A program made the translations under genes and the position numbers. This document shows, in pieces, positions 22,625 to 32,800 of a stretch of DNA of 64,000 bases. The notes beneath the pieces were generated by a model, which made no database searches, was not told the origin of the DNA, and was given only the letters and a program-made list of their open reading frames with translations. Each line of letters starts with the position of its first letter. Within the stretch, counting starts at the first letter, position 1. Source of the stretch: Pascua guehoae (lineage: Eukaryota > Basidiomycota > Tremellomycetes > Trichosporonales > Trichosporonaceae); NCBI GenBank assembly GCA_001600415.1, contig BCJX01000020.1:335836-399835 (forward strand), read 5' to 3'.

Positions 22625-24065
22625 CGACAGAGAGAACCTCCGAATAAGAGACAAACAGCGGACACGAGCTGAGAAGCAACTCCGAAGCCCGATCCGACCC
22701 ACGATGGTGTCGGTGGCGTCACGACGCGTCACGCATGATGCACCCCAACGCCGTGACAGTCACCGACTGCACATGACGCACACCAGGCAGCTAGCAGGCA
22801 GCTGTCAGTGGCGGTGCACGAAGCAACTAAGACGCGACCAAGTGCAGTTGACAGTGCCAGAAGCCAACCCAAGAGGGAGCAGTGACGACATGGACGAGCG
22901 CGTGTTTACCGATGAGTGGGGCCTGTGCTCTTCCAGTGGCCATCAAATGATCAGTGCTCCTTGCGGCAATGCGGTTGCTTGTTCGTCTCGTGCAGACACA
23001 CAGGCACCGGCCGCTGCATTCCACGCCAAGTGTGACCGAGGTGGCGCGGTGGCAAGATTGGAAACGCAGAGGCTTGGAAGCGGATGTCACCCACCATGCA
23101 GCCACTACGTCCACTACGTCATCCGCCCGAGACATTTCTTTTGCCACCCGCTTCTTTTGCCACCCGCGCGCTGGTGCTCGTCGGACGCTGCGCATTCGTC
23201 CTCTGCCAGCTCGACGAGTCCATACCATGGCAGAATGCACTGCCTCAAAGGTGGTTATAAGCATGCCCTCGTCTCGATATCACCCAGTCGCTGCTCTACC
23301 GTTGCCAACACACACCAACAGCACACCCCAACAGCACGCACCCCAGCAGCACACACCCCAACAACACACAGTCCACAGTCCACACACACAAACACCGAAC
23401 CACCTCACACACACCCCCCCGTAAACCCCCACCCCGACCCCGACCCCCCGCCCCCCACACGATGCTCGGATTCGGCCGCCGCCGCCGCCCCACAGCCCGC
23501 ACCACCCCGGGCCGGCGGGGATTCAACATCCGCATCCCGCTTCCGCGCCGGCATGCGCCCGTCGCCCGCGCGCCGGTGCGGCGGAGGCGGTTCTGTGGGC
23601 TCATCTAGGCCACCCCGACGCCGTTGTGTCGCACCCCAGGCGCACTGCGTTCTCTTACCGCTGGTCGACCCCCGATGGTGATGCTTGGCGCTTTCGTTCC
23701 CCGTGGGATCTCTTTGCCTGGCCCTTCCTCGAGTCCGTGCAGCTTCATTATACCGCCTTGCCGCCTTGCTTGTCCGAACCTCCAGTTATGACTTTACGCC
23801 CCGCCCACGACGACCCCACTTCACTTCACTTCGCCTTTACGTCGTTGCCTAATCTTCTTGGCTTTGGCTTATCTTCACGTCGTTGTCCAGTGGCTTTGCT
23901 CGACCGCCACTGTTGTAATATTAAAGCCGCGACCGCCACTGTCGTAATATTGCAACGGATGATGATACTTGTGGACTTGAGCTCGGTTCTGGTGGCTTCC
24001 GTGGCTCATACTATTGTGCACTCTACTGAACTGCTACTGTGACTGATATCTGACTTGCCGCATGG

Positions 24066-24460
24066 CAGGTGTGACCGGAAAGTATTGAGACTGCCTTGAT
24101 CTCGGGCGCATGCACGCAGGGTCTCGTACAGGAAATGCCATCTCCCACCGATTGTCTCGAGGCTGTTGTAATAGCGCCACGAAGCCGCGCTATCCATATA
24201 CCCAAAAGGTATCCTAAATACCGTCCGAGGGCATCTCGGCGGATTCGCTTCATGAACATGTCGTGGGGACGCGGCTGAGAGCGTGCACTATTACAGCTGT
24301 AGTCCTTGATGTGCCGCGCTGCGCCTGCTGTACCGGCCAGCGATACCTTGAGGCACGGCTTTCTGCTGGTACCATTGAATTGATATACGGAGTATCCATG
24401 CTCAACGTCGCGTGCGCCCGAGCTCAAGGTGGCAGTCTCAAGACTTTCCGGCCGCACCTG
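24066..24460. mobile_element. MITE-like element, copy A
   Basis: A 395-bp segment bounded by inverted repeats. The left arm (24066-24110) begins CAGGTGTGACCGGAAAGT, and the right arm (24413-24460) is its reverse complement at 41 of 45 aligned positions plus a 3-nt gap. The arms start and end in CAGGTG/CACCTG. There is no coding capacity inside. I see no clear target-site duplication. Two shorter relatives occur at 46641-46852 and 47095-47306, which makes a mobile, non-autonomous family likely. Confidence 0.6.
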
Positions 24461-25254
24461 TGCTTGCCTCCATGGTGCCCATGACGCTTCGGGCGCCCCT
24501 GAAGGCTTCCTGCACCTCGTCGTTCACAGCCGCACCGTCTCATGCCTCATTTCGGTCTCGTTATGGTCGCTTCTGGGCCATCTGGGCTCACCAAAGTACC
24601 AAAGTACCAAAGTCAAAATACACCACGTGCCCATACGCCCTCCTGGTCTCCTGGCCATTCCCTCGTCGAGGTCATGACGCCGTAAGAGAGCGGGCATTGC
24701 CCAAGCGGTGTAGCCATGTTGCTTGGAACGCGCTGGGGGGCGATGCTCTCGTGCACAGCCTCGGCCAGAACTCTCGGCGTCTGTAGTATCTTAAAATAGC
24801 TTGGGGAAATGGGGAAGTGACTGGAGTTTTTGTGATGCAAGTGTGTTACACGTTGCAAGTTACAGAGTAGGGGGCAGATCAGGGGGAGGGGTATTGTGTT
24901 GCGTGTGGGTTTTGTCTTGAACCCCACTTTGTCGAGCACCGCTTTTCCCAAGATTGTTCAAAACAGTATGGCGTTGGGCAGATCGAGACCAAGTTCTTCT
25001 GTATCTAGCCTTGATGAGACGTGCTGTGTACTATATGCGCGGAGAGGTTCGAACGGTGAACGATGAGGAGGTATTGACCAGGAGCTTCGGTGCCACTTGC
25101 TGCCAAGGATCGATCGCATTCAAGGTCACGTGATAACTCCCGGTTGAGCTATTCGCGGAGAAGCATCTTATCTCCGCGTGGCGATCCAAAAGCACGAACC
25201 CCACTTTGTCAACGCCATTGCGCACGAACAGGCAGCTCCATCCACCCATCCACC

Positions 25255-26240
25255 ATGTTCAAGAAGTGAGTTGTAACCTCGCTGCCCCTGGTCGCGTGGC
25301 GCTGACGAGGAACAGGTTCCACCCAAAAGACGACGTGTCTGGATCGACGTCGATGAAGTCGTCGGTGCAGCGCGGCGTCCGCGCCGGCCTGCTGGCGCAG
25401 CTGCCCCTACTCTCGCAGCCCGCTTACCGCGAGGGCGGCGCTGCTGCTCCAGCGACCGCACCTGTCGAGGCTGCACCGGCAGCGCCAGAGCCCGACAAGG
25501 ACGATGAGGAGGAGACGAGGGGAAAGGGCAAGAAGGGTGGCAAGGGCAAGGGCGGCAAGAAGGGCGGCAAGGGCAAGAAGAACCAGGAGCCAGAGCCAGA
25601 GGCGGCCGACGAGGCCGATGGCGTCGTGACGGTGCTCGATGAGATTTGGCCCAAGAAGGAGGCACTCGGCTTGACCAAGTGGTGAGTGATGGCATCTCAG
25701 AAGTCTCGATACATCAACATCCTGCGCCATCTCACTTCTGGACTTGTCTCTCAACAGGCCTTGTTCCCCCCTGGTCCAGTCGCTAACGCTAACATTCCCA
25801 GCCACGACAGGATAAGCATCTACACACTCGCGCAGGTGCCCCTCTTCTTCAACCACTACGACGGCCCCTTTATCCCAACCCTCCGCCTGCTCCACCAGTA
25901 CCCGGCCATGTTGCCCCACGTGACCATTGACCGCGGTGCCATCAAGTTCCTCCTCGCGGGTGCCAACATGATGGCCCCGGGCTTCCTCAGCCCAGGCGGC
26001 GACCTGCCCGCAGGCCTCAAAAAGGACGACATTGTCGCCATCCACGCCGAGGGCAAGGAACACGCCGCGGGCATTGGCCGCATGTCGGCTAGCTCGGACG
26101 AGATTCGCAAGAGCGGCAAGGGCGTCGCCGTCGAGGTCGTCTGCTGGGTTGGGTGAGTCGAGCTGGCCTTTGCTGTTCGTCGAGCAGCTGCGCTGACATG
26201 CAGGGACGACCTGTGGAAGGTTCAGAGCATCGGTCTCTAG
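25255..26240 (+). CDS. TMA20: Translation machinery-associated protein 20 (MCT-1 family, PUA domain)
   Basis: Exons 25255-25265, 25316-25681, 25802-26152, 26204-26240; 254 residues. In the family (Tma20/MCTS1) the protein works with Tma22/DENR in 40S subunit recycling and re-initiation. Seen: the N-terminus MFKKFHPKDD, the junction TKWCH across intron 2, the stretch GPFIPTLRLLHQYP, and the PUA domain starting VTIDRGAIKFLLAGANMMAP and ending CWVGDDLWKVQSIGL. Family members are about 180 residues. The excess comes from an insertion of roughly 70 residues (about 45-115) that is Ala/Pro-rich, then acidic, then a Lys/Gly run (KGKKGGKGKGGKK-type). Exon 1 encodes only MFK plus two bases. An 8-bp inverted repeat (25153-25177) and a CACGTG near 25126 lie upstream. 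Confidence 0.92.
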
Positions 26241-26933
26241 GATACATAGACATGCACTCGTTTCTTTGCAAGACCTTGGTACCCTTTGGCACGACGGCGA
26301 GGACCTGGATCGGTGCTTGACTGTACAACTGACATCGGTGCGTCGGAGACGGACGCTGGTGCGCTAGGCCCGGTGCACCATCTACAGGAACGACGACCCT
26401 CCAGACGATGCAGGCAATCAAACCAACGGCACACGGATGTGCGCGGGCGCGCGTGTGTGCGACCGGCCACTGATACAAAGCATAACCCGAGGTGAGCAGG
26501 ATCATGGCCGGAACCACAGATTACCATTTTGGAATGCGCATCCTTTGTTTGCCCCCGCAGAGGACGCTCCCTAGACTCCACGCCGAGGTGGGTTGCCATG
26601 TGCGCCGTGTACATTCTGATCGGCAGCAAATCATTGCAGATCCCACACAAAACACTCTCCCACCTCGAGGGCGCACAGCGGCCAGTGGCCAGTGGTGCCA
26701 GTCGCCAAATACGGCCAGCGTCTATCTTGGCTACCACTTCTGTCCCCGAGCTCGCGCGCCCAACTCTTTGTGTGGCCTTGTCACTGCTTGCCCCTTTACG
26801 CCTGCCATCAAGTCAACAGGAACGCAAATGGCCATGCCTATATAACACCCCGCTCTCGTCCACTCTTCGCACACCTGCTTCACCATCGTCGCTCCTTCAC
26901 TCTGCAGTCCGCGGCCCATCCCACTGCGCCAAA
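26241..26933. other. Intergenic between TMA20 and the unknown Ser/Pro-rich gene
   Basis: No gene supported. The last 100 nt before 26934 are pyrimidine-rich (CTCTTCGC.., CACCATCGTCGCTCC) and follow a TATATAA at about 26838, as expected of a promoter and leader. Confidence 0.5.
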
Positions 26934-28919
26934 ATGGCAGTGGACCCCCACAAGCCTGGCGCGTGAGTCGTCTCGCTCTCACTTTCCGCATCACCATTCC
27001 CCCACTGACCACTGAGCTCATTCCTTCCGTTCTCCGACACCCCGGAGCGGCGCAAGTTCCGCCTGCCGACTCTGCAGCTCCCTTCCATCCCCCGCCCGGC
27101 TCTCTTTCGCTGGTCGAAGAAGAGCCCCGCCCCGCCACCAGACATTCTCCCCCTCCGTCTCGAGACGGATACCGATACCGGCCACGGAGCATACACTGGT
27201 CGCAACAGATCGTCTCGTACGTCGGTTACATTCAATGGAAACGGCAACCCGCGTCACTCAACTCAAGGGTATGCCAGCACCGCCACCACCAAGGGTCGCA
27301 AGCTGCACAAACAGCGCATTGAACATGACCGGAGCAAAAGTCCTCATCCCCCAGTCGCCCGGCGCTTTGGCCTCGACAATGCAGCAATGTCATCGCCGTC
27401 AGCGCCGGACTTTGGACCACCGCGCCATCCTCGCCCTCCGAGTCATCAAGGACCACCCCGCCAACCCCGTGCCCACACTCCTTCAGCAGACTCACGGTCG
27501 AGGCCAGCCTCACCCGACATCATGGTGTCCTTCTACGATGCTCTCGGGACGTCTGCTACGCCCTCGCTCCTCTCACCATCTCCCACCCGGCATCCGAATC
27601 TGAGTCGCCGCCTGGGTCCCGACACGTTCACCTCACCCTCGTGGCCCGTGCGTTCTCCGTCGCCCACGCCAATGGCCTACCCGTCTCGTCCTTACACTCC
27701 ACCATTTGGTTCCCCCAGGCGGTCTCTCTCTCCTCAGCCCTCACGCACCAGCAAGCCCAAAACTTCGCGGCGTCCTCATACCGCCCCATCCTTCCACCGC
27801 GATGTCAGTCGTCCTGCCGCATATGATAAGCTCGCGCCCGTCCCCCGCAGCCCCCGGATGCGCAACCAGCCGTTGCCGCTCACGTCCAAGAAGAACCGAG
27901 CGTCAATCCTCGCAGCAAACGCACCACGGGCGCAGCCGCTGTCCTACCCTGTCAACACCACCAACTCGTCGCCGCGCAACTCGTCATCGCGCCCAGAGAG
28001 CAACAAGAAGACAGCGCCCAAGGAGAGTCATTTTGTATACCCGCCTTCGTCCTCGGACATGTCGGAAGCGGCCTCGTCAGCGGCGCAGATCAGCGATTCA
28101 CCCTCTCCGGTCCGTGCGACGCCCTCGTCTCTGAACACGGTCCACCGTCCGCGCACCCCAACGCACCGCCCGCATACCCCGTCCCGAACCTCGTTCTCGC
28201 CGCGCACCCCCCGCCGTCCTGCAACTTCACAGGGCCCCGGCTCCCCCACGACAGAGATACTGTACGCATCGGGTTCTGAATCCTATGCCGCTCCCAGCGC
28301 CTACCCCTTTCTGCGCGACGCCCCTGCCAGTGTCCCTTGGAACCCCACGCCCGAACCGCCCGCAGGCTCGGCGCACGGCACGCCTCTAAAGCCCTCCAAG
28401 ACCCAGCCCCACCCTACCCCCGGGGCGCCCCCGCCCTCGCGCGCCGGGTCCGTCCCCAGCCCCACCCCGTCGTCGGGCCAGAGCCACCGCCGCTCCTTCC
28501 TCCCCAGCGTCAAGAATAACATTCGCTCATCCCTCTCGAGCCTCAGCATCAGCTCGAGCGAGACGGGTATTCGATACACGGCCCTCCGCCACCTCGTCTC
28601 GGGCTCTGGCAGCTCGTTGCCAGCACCCTCCCCCATGCCAGGCAGTAACGGGCGCCACGGGAGCATGGACACGGCCGTCGGCGTCTGTGGCGGCGACAAA
28701 GGCGACACCACCACCGCCACAAAGGTCCAAGTCGCTCCTGCGCTTCCCTTTTCTCGTCCCCACTCCCCAGCCTCCGTCGCGGGGCGTGAAGTGTCGCATC
28801 CCCCGCCTGCCCCCGGAGCGTTCCCCACGTTTGGACAGGGCAAGCGGCCCCGCCGCTCGACGGATCCAGAGTACTGGGCTGTGCCCGAGAAGGGCAAGCG
28901 TACGGAGGCAGTGTGCTAA
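26934..28919 (+). CDS. Unknown Ser/Pro-rich protein
   Basis: Exons 26934-26962 and 27017-28919; 643 residues. I do not recognise the family. The start (MAVDPHKPGA) is followed by a 54-nt intron. Its acceptor ACTGAG restores a frame that is open for 1.9 kb, which supports a real gene. The N-terminal 70 residues are the least biased part (ERRKFRLPTLQLPSIPRPAL, FRWSKK). The rest is disordered: many SP, TP and PRR motifs, the arginine-flanked SRTSFSPRTPRR-type repeats, and a short more hydrophobic segment near SVKNNIRSSLSSLSISSSE. The composition suggests a regulated scaffold or cytoskeletal/nuclear protein, but no function can be assigned. Confidence 0.65.
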
Positions 28920-29142
28920 ACGGTCAAAAAGTTTTCCGTGTCGCGGACGCATGATATGGCTCGCGTTTTCATGTGTGGCGGATATTGATGCATGTGCATG
29001 CGATGCCGCTCGTGTTGGGATTGCTGGGATAGCACGCCAAGTGTAGCATTGCAATAGACCGCGCGCGTGCATCGGGCCTGCATAGCTCCCATAATGTGAC
29101 GGGGCTGCACCAAGCGAGCGGGCTTTGGCAGCAGGAGACGGT

Positions 29143-29293
29143 CAGCAAAAAGAGATGGATAGCAAAAAGAGACGAACAGCAAAAATAGACGAACAGCAAA
29201 AAGAGACGGACAGCAAAAAGAGACGGACAGCAAAAAGAGACGGACAGCAAAAAGAGACGGACAGCAAAAAGAGACGGACAGCAAAAAGAGACC
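29143..29293. repeat. Minisatellite, 17-bp unit x 9
   Basis: The unit CAGCAAAAAGAGACGGA is repeated nine times. The first three copies are diverged (T for C, GAA for GGA, one A to T) and the later copies are identical, suggesting recent expansion from the right end. Confidence 0.95.
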
Positions 29294-29384
29294 TCTTATC
29301 CACTCTTCCGTTGCTTACTACAAGCGCGGCCGCGCGTCGCAGGGGGTTTGCTCTGACCCTGGCGCCTACACGTCGGGAGCTTCG

Positions 29385-29455
29385 TCGAGATTCGAACCAG
29401 CAGCCGCGTTCGGAGGTCGGATGTCATCAAATGGTACGTTACGACCGCAATACCA
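29385..29455 (-). pseudogene. tRNA-like fragment with B box
   Basis: The minus strand carries TGGTATTGCGGTCGTAACG (A-box-like) and GGTTCGAATC (B box) about 40 nt apart. The T stem has two mismatches and no acceptor stem forms. A related stretch occurs at about 45432-45456 (shared GGYATTGCGGTCGT). Confidence 0.35.
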
Positions 29456-29849
29456 CCCATCCTTGTTGAAAGTTACGAAATCTCCCATACATATGACGAG
29501 TCAATTTCGCAGCCTGTTGGACCAGCAGGGTGCTGGTCCACCAGGCTTGACTGTGTCCCCGCCAGCCACAGCACAGTCCACGTGGAAAAGGTTCCGTGTT
29601 GATTGGATGAATTCCTTTCCTTCCCTGCGTCCCTGGAGCCCCGATGGACAGGCGGACGCGCGTGTGGATGGCGCGTCGCACCCAACATTGAAACGAAACA
29701 TGACCTGTCTTTTGCCCTTTGCCTTGCCTCCTTTGTTTTTCCCGCCGTATCAGTGTACCTTTCCTCTCTCCACCACCACCACCAACACCACCAACACTCA
29801 TTCCGCCCTCCTCTCCCTTCCCCACCTCGCTCCCCTCCGCCCTCTGACC

Positions 29850-32800
29850 ATGTCGTATCGCGGCCGTGGACGAGGCCGAGGCTTCTCCAAGGGCAACACG
29901 CGATTCACCGGCAAGCGCGGCGGACCACGCTCTGGAGGCGCGTCGGGAGACAACCGCGATCGACCAGCTCCCGTGCGCGACGATGACGGAACCCAGCTCG
30001 CGGAGCGCTTTGAGGAGACCCAGGTCGCGGACGAGATTGATGACAAGCTCGGGTTCTGGCGCTTTGAGAGCAATATCGCTGCGGGGGAGAGCAAGGACGG
30101 GTGGCTCGTCAACATGCACCAGGTGAGCAGGTGTAGGGGCAGCAGCAGTTCACCTGGCTGACATACAGACACTGCTCAAGTCTGAGACACACCCGAGTGG
30201 TATCGCTGCTGTCGACTACTACTTTATCCAGGACGACGGCGGCATGTTCAAGGCGACCATCCCTCATGAGCCGTACTTCTACGTCACTTGCAGGGTACGT
30301 TGGTTAGTGAGCTGCAGGGATACTAACCATCGCAGGGAGGAACAGAGACCATTGTCGAAGAGTGGCTTTTGAAAAAGTACGAAGGACTCGTCGTGCGCGT
30401 TGCGCGGGAGAAGAAGTGGGACTTGAATCTTGTGAGTCGCGTCGACTGTACGCACCAGCTCACCTTGCCTAGCCCAACCATCTCTTGTCAGCACCGCCAT
30501 TGTTCCTCAAGCTCTTCTTCAAGAACACGGCCGATCTCCAGAACGTGCGCCGAGAACTGCTCCCACTAGCAGCGTCCAACTCGGCAAAGTTTACCGCTGT
30601 GGACGCCTATGCCGATGTCGTGGGTGCTGAGGCAAACACGCGCGGGGGTGGTGGCGACGGCGACGAAGCAGAACGCGCATGGGGAGAAGATGAGGATGCC
30701 AAGAAGCGGCGCGAACGAGAGCCAGCCGACTGCATCATTGACATCCGCGAGCACGATATTGCATACTATCTCCGTGTAGCCATCGACCTCAGTGAGTGGC
30801 AGATGGAAGTCCCAGCTGACAGAGCCAGACTTGCGAGTCGGTCTGTGGTACACTGTGACCTCGTCAATGGGCACGATCAAGATGACGCGCATCACAGACC
30901 GTGTCAAGCGTGCCGAGCCCGTGGTCATGGCTTACGATATCGAGACGACAAAACAGCCGCTCAAGTTCCCCGACCAGCAGACTGACCAGATCATGATGAT
31001 CTCGTACATGATCGACGGACACGGCTACCTCATTACCAATCGCGAGATTGTCGGCGACGACATTGACGACTTTGAGTACACGCCCAAACCCGAGTACGAG
31101 GGCGAGTTTACCGTGTTCAATGAACCAGACGAACCAGGATTGATACGACGCTGGTTTGAGCATATCCGCGACTCCAAGCCGACGGTTATGGCCACTTACA
31201 ACGGCGACAGCTTCGATTTTCCCTTTGTCGACTCGCGCGCAAAAATCCATGGCATCAGCATGTACAACGAGATTGGATTCCGCCCCGACAATGAGGGCGA
31301 GTACAAGTGCCGCGCGTGCATGCACATGGACTGCTTCAGGTGGGTTTGTGAGCTTCCGTAATGTATTAACCCACCAGATGGGTCAAGCGTGACTCGTACT
31401 TGCCACAAGGCAGTCAAGGCTTGAAAGCCGTCACCACTGCCAAGCTGGGCTACAACCCCATCGACCTCGACCCCGAGCTCATGACCCCGTACGCGATCGA
31501 GCAGCCACAAAAGCTCGCGCAGTACTCGGTCTCTGATGCCGTCGCGACCTACTACCTCTACATGAAATACGTCAACCCCTTCATCTTCTCCCTGTGTAAC
31601 ATTATTCCCCTCAACCCGGACGAGGTCTTGCGAAAAGGATCAGGAACATTGTGCGAGACCCTTCTCATGGTGAGTTACACAGGGTTGTACCGTTGTCTAA
31701 CTTCCAGGTTGAAGCTTTCGACGCCGGCATTCTCATGCCGAACCGCCACGAGGATCCACACGGCGTTACATACGAAGGACATCTGCTCGCCTCCGAAACA
31801 TATGTCGGCGGTCACGTCGAGGCGCTTGAGGCAGGCGTGTTCCGTGCGGACATTCCAACACACTTCAAGGTCGTCCCCAGCGCCATGCAGCAACTGCTCG
31901 ACGACCTCGATTCGGCCCTCAAGTTCTCACTCGTCGAAGAGGGCAACGTCAAATTGGAGGATGTGGAGAATTACGATGAAGTCCGCAGTGAGATTGTCAA
32001 GATGCTCGAGGTCATGCGCGACGAGCCAAATCGCTTCGACAAGCCGCTCATTTACCATCTCGACGTTGCCGCCATGTACCCCAACATCATGTTGTCAAAT
32101 CGCCTTCAACCCGACTCGGTCAAGGACGAAGCAGCATGTGCCGTCTGCGACTACAACCGGCCCGACAAGCAATGTGACCGACGACTCGAGTGGGCGTGGC
32201 GTGGAGAGTACTTTCCCGCCAAGCGTGACGAGGTGAACATGGTCCGCTACGCGCTTGAACAGGAGATGTTCCCGGGCAAACACCCGAACGCGCCCAAGCG
32301 TCGTTTTGTCGACTTGCCTCCAGCTGAGCAGTCTGTGCTTATCCACAAGCGACTGGGCGACTATTCGCGCAAGGTGTACAAGAAGACGCACGAGACAAAG
32401 GTCGTGACCAAGACCGCCATTATCTGCCAGCGTGAGAATTCGTTCTACATTGACACTGTGCGCGCGTTCCGTGACCGACGATACGAGTACAAGGGGCTAC
32501 ACAAGACGTGGAAGAAGAACCTCGACAAGGCACACGACGAAGGCGGTGCTCTCCAGGCAGTCGACGAGGCCAAGAAGATGATTGTGTTGTACGACTCGCT
32601 CCAGCTTGCGCACAAGTGTATTCTCAACTCGTTCTACGGCTACGTCATGCGCAAGGGCGCCCGATGGTACTCGATGGAGATGGCCGGCATTACCTGTCTC
32701 ACTGGTGCAAGGATTATCCAGATGGCACGCCAGCTCGTCGAGCAGATTGGTCGCCCTCTCGAACTGGACACGGACGGTATCTGGTGCATGTTGCCTGGCG

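Larger units (their letters stand above)
17994..25254. other. Gene-poor 7.3 kb interval
   Basis: It lies between the GH16 start (minus) and the TMA20 start (plus). Many frames of 60-390 codons are open, but they are rich in Cys, His, Trp and Arg, carry no recognisable domain and overlap on both strands, as expected of GC-rich non-coding DNA. It contains a (GT)19 microsatellite, a nested inverted repeat, a 12-bp minisatellite, CAC/ACAC-rich tracts near 23300-23420 and one MITE-like element, all listed separately. A multi-exon lineage-specific gene or a long non-coding RNA cannot be excluded. Confidence 0.6.
28920..29849. other. Intergenic before POL2
   Basis: It contains a 17-bp minisatellite, a minus-strand tRNA-like fragment, and, close to POL2, a CACCACCACCAAC-rich leader. 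No additional gene is supported. Confidence 0.55.

Noticed and set aside
23290..23420. CRISPR-like array of CAACAGCACACCCC units
   Set aside because: Irregular simple-sequence repeat without constant spacers; the window is eukaryotic.
22503..23681. 392-codon open frame on the plus strand
   Set aside because: It begins in the 12-bp minisatellite, is rich in Cys, His, Arg and Thr, has no recognisable domain and ends in CAC/CCC low-complexity sequence. It looks like open non-coding GC-rich DNA.
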